In this document: piece after piece, positions 55,600-64,000 of the stretch
How positions within the stretch are numbered: position 1 is the first letter of the stretch
Layout of the letters: each line of letters starts with the position of its first letter
Assembly (NCBI GenBank): GCA_031761405.1
Contig: JASEVX010000008.1
Span: 43,851,733 to 43,915,732, forward strand
DNA: 64,000 nucleotides
Source of the DNA: Serripes groenlandicus
Lineage: Eukaryota > Mollusca > Bivalvia > Cardiida > Cardiidae
Reading direction: 5' to 3'
The notes under the pieces: generated by a model
Seen by the model: the letters and a program-made list of their open reading frames with translations, nothing else
What the model was told of the DNA's origin: nothing
The model's database searches: none
Translations under genes and position numbers: made by a program

Positions 55600-56124
55600 T
55601 TAGTGTTGTTTTCCATCAACATCCTTGGAAATCTTACTGTCTAGTATTACAATCCTGACCTAATAAAAAATAAAACAGATATGTACAAATTAAACTTCAA
55701 TGCATGACAAGTTTGGGTTTTTTCAAAATGTTTTTCAAATTCTGTTTGGTAACTTTCTACAATTTGACTATTAATTTGTTTCTTGTTGGGGGACTGACAG
55801 AACTTAATTAATTGTTCTTGCTTTCACACGACCTAGGCTTTGCCTATTAACATATTATCTTATATAGTTATATAGGTTATACATTGTGTTGTATTTAAAA
55901 ATATTTTTTTTTTTTAAAAGTTTTACTAGATTGATCAGTAAAACTTTATGTTACAAGTAGTTTGTACACTTTAAAATAATTATTCAATATCATTTTCATT
56001 TTCGACGTTTTCTCTCCGGTTTTGCTCTGTTTTATTAATTCGATGTTATCACTGTAATTCGTAAAAATCAATGTCTTCATGATAATGTTGTAAAACAATG
56101 AAATCTCACCTGTTCAGAACGCAT
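55600..56124 (-). CDS. Candidate two-exon micro-gene, 24 aa
   Basis: Exon 1 (56110-56124, MRSEQ) ends in an excellent donor CAG-GTGAGA. Exon 2 (55600-55659) follows a good acceptor (TTTTATTTTTTATTAG) and reads VRIVILDSKISKDVDGKQH then TAA. A minus-strand AATAAA lies near 55537, about 60 nt beyond the stop. A CRE (56187-56194) sits about 65 bp upstream of the ATG. The frame stays open for about 30 codons upstream (TFDPLGKQIK just before the Met), so a longer protein with an undetected upstream exon is possible. I do not recognise the family. A non-coding spliced transcript is the alternative. Confidence 0.4.
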
Positions 56125-56186
56125 TTTTATTTGTTTTCCGAGCGGATCGAATGTAACGCAGGATGAAGTAGATTGCAAACAAACTG

Positions 56187-56194
56187 TGACGTCA
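56187..56194. promoter_or_regulatory. CRE octamer near the micro-gene / LSM5 interval
   Basis: TGACGTCA, 63 bp upstream of the candidate micro-gene ATG and 625 bp from the LSM5 ATG. It could serve either divergent gene. Confidence 0.4.
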
Positions 56195-56818
56195 TTGAAC
56201 TACAGGTTAACTTATACGCACGTGCAGACAAAATTATCGAAAACATGCAAGTATCGGCAATAGGTGAATCAACGATAAAAATGAGAATGACCTAGCCAAG
56301 GAAAGAAAGTCATTTGAGTAACACAAAGTTTAGTTAAAGCGCTAATATCAAACAAATTGTTCCACCTACCATGTTGACTGTTGTGCGAAATGTTAACTTT
56401 TGATTTATTTATTCAATTTGTATAAAATGTGTTTCTTTCAAAGCCAATAAGTGTGTCGTTTATGTTCTTAGAGGTCTCACACGTTCTGACGAAATGTACG
56501 GATGTTATGGCCAATTTCATGGCTGGTTCTCCTATCCTACTTCTGGTATCTCGTTTGTTGCAATTTTCTTGAATTAAAAAAACAACAACACTTTTTGATT
56601 AAATCATGAGCTATGTATATGATATTGTATTTATTTTTGTATAATGTTTCATGTGCTAAGGTAAACCAAGGTAATGTTAATCTTAAATCTAACAAATAGT
56701 TGTCCTTATGCATAATGTAACGAAAGACTCCAGGACGAAAGTTATTATAATAAAACAACAAGAACAACAAAATAACGAGGACAACAACAACAAAAAAACG
56801 TGAAAGGCCGAATCCATC

Positions 56819-58877
56819 ATGACAACTTTTGCAAATCCATCGCAGCTGCTACCATTGGGTTTGTCACAGAGTTCTTTTACTATTTTAATGTTTCTGCCTT
56901 GTAATTAAACTTGTATTTATATGGTTTGCCATTGTCATGGTTTGTCTTCATTAAACGGTAGATTTTCTTCACAATGATTGTTCTGGGTCTTGAGGCGCTC
57001 ATCAAAACATAGAGTAACTAATATCAAAGGACTTTGAAAATGAGCGCAACATCTACTTGGTCAATGTGTATGACGATTGTCAAGTAAATGCGTTGTCATC
57101 CAAAATAGGGTTAGGATATCTGAATGTATTGCTAGTTTCTGGATCAAACTGGTAGAATTTCTTTCACTGCTAACTCATTTGCCATTTGCCATTTTTGGAT
57201 GTTTTAAATTCTTTATTTAACCTCCAAAACCTAAACCTATTTTTTGGATACTCAAAATTATTTTCTCAGTGTGATGATTCTTTTGAGTACCCTCAACTTA
57301 GGTTTTAATGAGTGCTAACAGAGATATTGTAGATATTGTTGAAGCAAAACCTGTTTATTCCTCCTTATCTGATCCTCTACTTTACCAAAGTATTCAAAAA
57401 AACTAAATGAAACTTTTAGACATCAGAAAATATTTCACCACTTCTGAATTCTCAGTTGACAGCTTGTAGAAAGTCACTGAAATGTCAAAATGTTGACAGT
57501 TTTAGTCCCATACTCGAATTTGCCATGAAACTGATAAAAAGACTCCAATAATTGATCTAGGCCTTTCAAAATTTATTTTGAAAACACACAAAGCTGTTGA
57601 TAAAAGGCTGATGTATTAATTGTTATGCTAAAAGAGAAAATAGAAATTATTTTGAGTGTTTAGTACTGTTTACCCCTTTTCCCAAAAGTCAAATAATGCA
57701 AAAGTTTTAAAACTACATCGATCAGCAAAAGGGTATAAATACTTTCAATTTGTATTTTCAGAGTTGGTAGATAAATGTATTGGCTCCAGAATACACATCA
57801 TCATGAAGAATGACAAGGAAATTGTTGGTGTGTTACTTGGGTTTGATGATTATGTCAGTATCCTTTAACTTGTTCAATGTTAAGAAGTAATGATCAGGGC
57901 TCGCGCTGTAGGTTGCCATTGTCGCCAAATGGCGATTATTTAGTAAATTTGGAGACAGAATAAAACAAGATAAAAAAAAATCGTCTTCTGAACGAGTATG
58001 AGAGCATGAACACACATGCCAATGAAGCGCGTACGACCTTGTTTATCTCTAGTGTCATACCGCAGTGTTAATTACAAGCTTTATTGGCCGTGGGTCATCG
58101 CCTTTTCAATTAATCCTGGAGTGTGTGTAATACACTTTGTTGACTGCAATTTTGTTCATTGCCGCTTAACTTTTCACCTTTCATTATACATGTACACTTT
58201 AATTGCCCCCAATTTCTATTGATAACAGCTTAGTTCAATGCAGATACATTTTTCGATACATCCAATTTTTAAAAACAAAAGACATGTTTATTAAATCTCA
58301 CAGATTTGTTTACCTTGCTGATATTGTTTTCGATCCATTATATTTAATCAAATCAAATATTTAACAAAATAATTATATATTGTATTCATACTAAACGTAT
58401 AGGGAGTTGGGTGATATTTCTTTTTTCATTTTTATACACCCGCAAACGTAGTTTGAAGGGGGTATACTGGAATCAGCCTGTCGGTCCGCCTGTCCACAAA
58501 ATCTGTTCCGTTGTACTCCTCCTTCAGTTTCTACCTGATTTACTTGATACTTGGCATAAATGTTAATGAGGAGTAGTAGATGTGCAAGACGCAAATTTCA
58601 TGTCCCTGTGACGTTCACCTTGACCTGACCTTGAAATAGGATTTTTTTTGGTTAAAATCTTATCTAATCTGTTCCGTTGTACTCCTCCTTCAGTTTCTAC
58701 CTGATTTACTTGATACTTGGCATAAATGTTAATCAGGAGTAGTAGATGTGCAAAACGCAAATTTCATGTCCCTGTGCAGGGTTTTTTTTAGGGCCTTTTT
58801 GGGGCCGATATTCGGCCCCATTCCCCTCACTGAAAAGTATATATTTTTCCCCTTTTTTGAAAAAAAAATCCCCTCGT

Positions 58878-58916
<39 letters not shown>

Positions 58917-61900
58917 ATGTAGACAGTGTTATTGATGTTTTCAGTCAAAAAGACAGATCAATTGACCTCTAATGTTTCTATCATATGTTTCTGTTGCTAG
59001 TTATGTAACAATACAGTTATGAAATCAAGAAATTTATTGTATTTTTTCCCCTATTTTAGACTTACAACGCTATTTTTCCCCTCTCAAAGGGCCCCGCCAC
59101 CATTCCCCTAAAAGTGAAAAAAAAACCTGCTGTGACCTTCACCTTGACCTCTGACCTTGAAATAGGATTTTTTTTTGTTAAAATCTAATCTGTTGTACTC
59201 CTCCTTCAGTTTCAACCTGATTTACTTCATACTTGGCATAAATGTTAATCAGGAGTAGATGTGCAACACGCAAATTTCATGTCCCTGTGATCAATTTTTG
59301 ATGTTAAAATCTAATCTGTTGTACTCCTCCTTCAGTTTCAACCTGATTTATTTCATACTTGGCATAAATGTTAATCAGGAGTAGTAGATGTGCAAGACGC
59401 AAATTTCATGTCCCTGTGACCTTCACCTTGACCTCTGACCTTGAAATAGGATTTGTTGTTGTTAAAATCTAATCTCTTGTACTCCTCCTTCAGTTTCAAC
59501 CTGATTTACTTCATACTTGGCAGTCATACTTGGCATAAATGTTAATCAGGAGTAGTAGTTGTGCAAGACGCAAATTTCATGTCCCTGTGACCTTCACCTC
59601 GACCTCTGACCTTGAAATAGGATTTTTTTTTGTTAAAATCTAATCTGTTGTACTTCTCCTTCAGTTTCAACCTGATTTACTTCATACTTGACATAAATGT
59701 TAATCAGGAGTAGTAGATGTGCAACACGCACATTTTATGTCCCTGTGACCTTGATCTCTGACCTTGAAATAGGATTTATTTTTGTTAAAATCTAATCTGT
59801 TGTACTCCTCCTTCAGTTTCAACCTGATTTACTTCATACTTAGCATAAATGTTAATCAGGAGTAGTAGATGTGCAAGACACAAGTTTCATGTCCCTGTGA
59901 CCTTCACCTTGACCTCTGACCTTGAAATAGGATTTTGTGTTGTTAAAATCTAATCTCTTGTACTCCTCCTTCAGTTTCAACCTGATTTACTTCATACTTG
60001 GCAGTCATACTTGGCATAAATGTTAATCAGGAGTAGTAGATGTGCAAGACGCAAATTTCATGTCCCTGTGACCTTCACCTCGACCTCTGACCTTGAAATA
60101 GGATTTTTTTTTTTTTTTTGTTAAAATCTAATCGGTTGTACTCCTCCTTCAGTTTCAACCTGATTTACTTCATACTTGGCATAAATGTTAATCAGGAGTA
60201 GTAGATGTGCAACACGCAAATTTTATGTCCCTGTGACCTTGATCTCTGACCTTGAAATAGGATTTATTTTTGTTAAAATCTAATCTGTTGTACTCCTCCT
60301 TCAGTTTCAACCTGATTTACTTCATACTTAGCATAAATGTTAATCAGGAGTAGTAGATGTGCAAGACACAAGTTTCATGTCCCTGTGACCTTGACCTCTG
60401 ACCTTGAAATAGGATTTGTTTTTTGTTAAAATATAATCTGTTGTACTCCTCCTTCAGTTTCAACCTGATTTACTTCATACTTGGCATAAATGTTAATCAG
60501 GAGTAGTAGATGTGCAACACACAAATTTCATGTCTCTGTGACCTTCACCTCAGACCTTGAAATAGGATTTATTTTTTGTTAAAATCTAATCTGTTGTACT
60601 CCTCCTTCAGTTTCAACCTGATTTACTTCATACTTGGCTTAAATGTTAATCGGGAGTAGTAGATGTGCAAGACGCAAATTTCATGTCCCTGTGATCTTCA
60701 CCTCTGACCTTGAAAAAGGAATTTTTTTCTTAAAATCTAATCTGGTGCGACATACTCCTCCTTCAATTTCAACCGGATTTACTTGAAACATGGCAAAATG
60801 TCAAGAGGTAGAACATGATATTATATTACATTATAATTTATAGCTACTGTAAACTTCCTAAATTACGTAAGGATTTAATATTTCCTAATATTCGCAAGCT
60901 GACCTCGCGTAATTAATACCTTGCGAAAATATATCGATCAGAAGTGAAATTTAAACTTCTGCTACTTATTCTCAAATTAAAATATCAAAATCATGAAAAT
61001 ATCGAAAATAGGTCCTCGCGAATATTCAGTAGTTTACAATAAAATCCTTGTTACTCTTTGAATAAAGAATGTGGTTCATTTTCTTCTTGTTTGTTTGTTT
61101 TCTGAAACTAGAAAACTAAATAAAAACTTATTTCATGAGGAAATAGTACTTTATGCGGATTGTATTTTATGCATTAGAAAATGTTCTTGACAAAATTTCT
61201 TTAAATTAAAATTAGATTTGTATATTGCTTTTTGATATCATCTTAGTATTTCTTTTTGATACTGATATTCAAATTGTCTGAGTCAAAGATAATACTGTTA
61301 GATATAATATGTGTCAGGGGTTGGGGCGGGGGTATTAATCACCTTTAGTGATAGTTCTAGTTTTACCTATTTTGTCTAGTCAATTTAACAGAGTGTTAAA
61401 AGTAAACAAAAAGATGTAAATTCGATTTTCATGTATTATTGAAGTGGGTTTTAGATGGCGGTCTAAAAATACGAGCAAGAACTTGTCTAAATGATTTGGA
61501 CTAGTTAGATACCTGGTACAGACTTTGTTTTGTTTAGCTGGAAGGGTTTTCCCTGAATTAACTTTCACTTTGGTAATTATTATGCAGACTGTGTCACCAG
61601 GGGTCAAGACGTTTCATACTCTTTCCATATCGTAACGGAAATCAACTGGCGGTTTTGTTTGTAACATTACCATTTCGAACTCAGAAAATGTTTGGCTCAA
61701 AGACTTGGAAAAAGACATTGATCATGATAAGGAGTGTTTTGATTTCCAAGATAAAATTATGAATTTCAATTGCCTTATGATGTGTAGTTGAGATTAAAAG
61801 TATTTCACTGAATGATATTTGTAAAAACAAATGTTTTAACTTTTTTCTTATTTCATATGTTTCGGTCTGATAGATCTTTAACTTTCGGGAAATCTGAACA

Positions 61901-62579
61901 GGAATCATTAATCACTTAACATTTTGGAAGGTGTGTGCCTATCAGATTAAACTAAGCAATTAAACAAATGTATGTACCTTATTGCTATTCTGACCAACTG
62001 ATAATGATGTCATACGAAAAGTTTGTATACAAGGGTTATAAATGAATATAAAATAAAATGGTTGATAATGCATTGGTATGTGTTTATTTTATTGTACCAC
62101 ATTCACTTGTCGACTTTGGCTATTTATTTTTTTCATGAAAAAATGTTGGCTATTATTTTGTCTAGTCCAGAGTCAGCCTTGAATGATTGTACAAAACAGT
62201 GGATTAAAGTAAGGACTAAGATGGAGTTTAATTTTGTAAAAAAACACACAAAGAGACTGGTAGAAAATAAGCTCTGTTAAAAACTAAACAGTAACCTGTT
62301 ATCTTATTAAGGAACTAACACCTGTGAGCAGATAAATAATCTTTACTCAGGAGTTTCTTATATTTTGTATTGGAAACTTGACAGTGGTTCCTTTAATAAT
62401 GGATTAAATACAGAGGTTAAAATGTATACCGGTACAGGTATAATAAGTATCCAGGCCAAAGGCAAGATGAGGTATTGGCATGACATTTTCTGTCCATCTG
62501 GAGCCATATGGAGCATAAGAATCAAACAATTTCCCTTAACATGTGTGTCAGATATGGTGCTGGAGGATGTTATTGAATT
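56819..62579 (+). CDS. LSM5: U6 snRNA-associated Sm-like protein LSm5, 5' part
   Basis: Exons 56819-56858, 57762-57857 and 62552-62579 join in frame to give [20 protein letters not shown], then [20 protein letters not shown], then [15 protein letters not shown] (54 of about 91 residues). This covers the N-terminal helix and the Sm1 motif; the remaining Sm2 part (ITPEGRRI.. region) lies beyond 64000. LSm5 is a subunit of the LSm1-7 ring (mRNA decapping, cytoplasm) and the LSm2-8 ring (U6 and U6atac snRNP, nucleus). The ATG is the first in frame and agrees with family N-termini. Intron 1 is a U2-type GT-AG. Intron 2 is U12-type and holds a 2.3-kb minisatellite. Confidence 0.95.
57215..57378. 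mobile_element. Second palindromic element family, partial, LSM5 intron 1
   Basis: Arms AACCTATTTTTTGGATACTC and GAGTACCCTCAACTTAGGTT around TCAGTGTGATGATTC, then the right terminus TTCCTCCTTATCTGATCCTC. The left terminus is lost. Confidence 0.65.
58432..60800. repeat. Minisatellite, about 155-bp unit, about 13 copies, in LSM5 intron 2
   Basis: The array starts after TATACACCCGCAAACGTAGT. Units are marked by TGTACTCCTCCTTCAGTTTC, GATTTACTTCATACTTGGCA and TTTCATGTCCCTGTGACCTT, at 58513, 58678, 59194, 59321, 59480 and on to about 60750. One unit is split by a 353-bp insertion. Some units share private variants (GGCAGTCATACTTGGC at about 59520 and 60000), showing higher-order duplication of blocks. 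Confidence 0.9.
58777..59129. mobile_element. MITE-like insertion in the minisatellite
   Basis: A 353-bp insert flanked by CTGTG duplications (58772-58776 and 59130-59134). Termini CAGGGTTTTTTTTAGGG and CCCTAAAAGTGAAAAA, then ACCTG form imperfect inverted repeats. The interior carries GGGGCCGATATTCGGCCCC and a T-run of more than 30 bases. No coding content. Confidence 0.75.
60845..61040. mobile_element. Possible small TIR element in LSM5 intron 2
   Basis: Ends TACTGTAAACTTCCTAAATT and CGAATATTCAGTAGTTTACA are imperfect inverted repeats. Internal CCTCGCG occurs in both orientations near 60903 and 61015. The target duplication is not clear. Confidence 0.45.
61041..62520. other. AT-rich part of LSM5 intron 2, nothing recognised
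   Basis: No known repeat family or supported exon; ORFs here are short and lack splice context. Confidence 0.4.
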
Positions 62580-62825
62580 GTAAGTATACAAACAGTTTCG
62601 TTTTTTGCCTAATACATGTAGTTATAAAATTATGGTTTCTTTGCAAAAGTATAGAAAGATTTAAACCCTTTACCACATACATACTTTTTCTTAAAAATCT
62701 TCTTGTCTAAAAGTACTGGCCTTGGCACAAATGTTCCTTTGATCACCCTTTACCAAGATAATTGAAATTATTCAGATCCTTTGAAAAACATGGCTAACAG
62801 GGGGGGGGGGGGGCAGAGCTTGTTT

Positions 62826-64000
62826 TTAGCTCACCTGAGCTTTGCTCAAGGTGAGTTATTGTGATCGCCTTTTGTCCGGCGTCTGTCGTGCGTCGTGCGT
62901 CGTGCGTCAACTTCTTCTCCTCAGTAACCAGTGGGTCAATTTGGATGAAACTTCACAGAAAGCATCCTCTCAATGACCTCACCAGAATTCCTTCAAATTT
63001 TTGGGATCCATGCAAAATTCTGGTTTCCATGGCAACGAAACTGAAAAAACTTCAAAATTCTTCTTCTCCCAAACTGGTTGGCAGATTTTCAAATAATTTT
63101 GTAGAAATGCTCCTTAGATGACCCTCTATCAGATTCCTTCAAGCCATGTTGATTGGTCGAAAAACATGGCCGCCAGGGGGGGCGGGGCTATTTTGCCTTA
63201 TATGGCTATAGTGAAAACTTAAAAAATCTTCTCCTCCGAAAGTGTCAGGCCGATTTTCAAATAATTTTGTAGAAATGTTCCTTGGGTGACCCTCTATCAG
63301 ATTCCTTCAAGCCATGTTGATTGGTCGAAAAACATGGCCGCCAGGGCGGGGCTATTTTGCCTTATATGGCTATAGTGCAAACTTAAAAAATCTTCTCCTC
63401 CAAAAGTGTCAGGCCGATTTTCAAATAATTTTTTAGAAATGTTCCTTGGGTGACCCTCTATCAGATTCCTTCAAGCCATGTTGATTGGTCAAAAAACATG
63501 GCCGCCAGGGGGCGGGGCTATTTTGCCTTTTATGGCTATAGTGAACACTTAAAAAATCTTCTCCTCCATAAGTGTCGGGCCGATTTTTAAATAATTTTGT
63601 AGAAATGTTCCTTGGGTGACCCTCTATCAGATTCCTGCAAGCCATGTTGATTGGTCGAAAAACTTGGCTGCCAGGGGGCGGGGCTATTTTGCCTTATATG
63701 GCCAAAGTGAAAACTTAAAACATCTTCTCCTCCGAAAGTGTGTGGCTGATTTTCAAATAATTTTGTAAAAACATTCCTTGGATGACCCTCTATCAGATTC
63801 CTTCAAGCCATGTTGATTGGTCGAAAAACATGGCCGCCAGGGGGGCGGGGCTATTTTGCCTTATATGGCTATAGTGAAAACTTAAAAAATCTTCTTCTCC
63901 GAAAGTGTCAGACCGATTTTCAAATAATTTTGTAGAAATGTTCCTTGGATGACCCACTTTCAGATTCCTTCAAGCCATGTTGATTGGTAAAAAAACATGG
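62826..64000 (+). mobile_element. Minisatellite-bearing element, 165-bp units, running off the window
   Basis: Starts TTTTTAGCTCACCTGAGCTT with a short inverted repeat (GAGCTTTGCTCAAGGTGAG) and a GTGCGTCGTGCGTC run. From about 63060 at least five near-identical 163-165-bp units follow, marked by GCCATGTTGATTGGTCGAAA (63144, 63312, 63474, 63638, 63807, 63976) and GGGCGGGGCTATTTTGCCTT. The units are homologous in reverse to those at 36.5-37.2 kb, but the left end differs. Confidence 0.8.

Larger units (their letters stand above)
57858..62551 (+). other. U12-type GT-AG intron 2 of LSM5
   Basis: The 5' splice site GTATCCTTT (57858-57866) is a perfect U12 donor. The branch motif TCCCTTAAC (62532-62540) lies about 12 nt before the AG (62550-62551), with no polypyrimidine tract. 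The join restores YV-N-MVLEDV, as conserved in LSm5. The intron is 4694 nt long. Confidence 0.93.

Noticed and set aside
62800..62815. G-run as a regulatory site
   Set aside because: A simple homopolymer next to an element border; nothing else supports a function.

Overview
This is a window of animal nuclear DNA, most likely from a bivalve or related mollusc. It is AT-rich, its genes have many small exons and long introns, and it is packed with tRNA-headed SINEs, palindromic MITEs and elements carrying central tandem repeats. Such minisatellite-bearing elements are well known from bivalves. The species cannot be fixed from the sequence alone. There are no bacterial operons, CRISPR arrays or rRNA genes.

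Four genes are identified with confidence from spliced exons. SERP1/RAMP4 (minus, 9470-12710) and EIF2A (plus, 13055-35511, 16 exons, 572 aa) lie head to head with 344 bp between their start codons. DNAJC19/TIM14 (minus, 39570-48400, five of its exons; the tiny first exon is unresolved) lies tail to tail with EIF2A. LSM5 (plus, 56819-62579, first three exons) runs off the right edge. Less certain are a terminal LDL-receptor class A exon at 3825-3953, a two-exon micro-gene on the minus strand (55600-56124) and a few orphan exon-like ORFs.

Layout: 1-5 kb is SINE-rich with one LDLa exon and a tiny LINE 3' end. 5-9 kb is intergenic with a tandemly expanded MITE half. 9.4-35.5 kb is SERP1 and EIF2A, whose introns are full of repeats. 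36-39 kb and 41-42.6 kb hold minisatellite-bearing elements. 39.6-48.4 kb is DNAJC19. 48.5-56.2 kb has CRE-rich possible promoters, a 155-bp satellite and a 1.15-kb fold-back element. 56.8 kb onward is LSM5, with a 2.3-kb minisatellite in its intron and another tandem element at the window end.

The genes do not form one pathway. They are housekeeping functions: ER translocon stabilisation (SERP1), non-canonical translation initiation (EIF2A), mitochondrial protein import (DNAJC19) and U6/U6atac snRNP assembly (LSM5). The most notable points are three minor-spliceosome (U12-type) introns, two consecutive in EIF2A (one apparently with AT-AA termini) and one in LSM5; the compact EIF2A/SERP1 divergent pair; a hairpin-forming TTAA-flanked MITE with some 30 or more copies; and SINE families that share a 3' tail while differing in head and body. 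No wholly new gene system was found.
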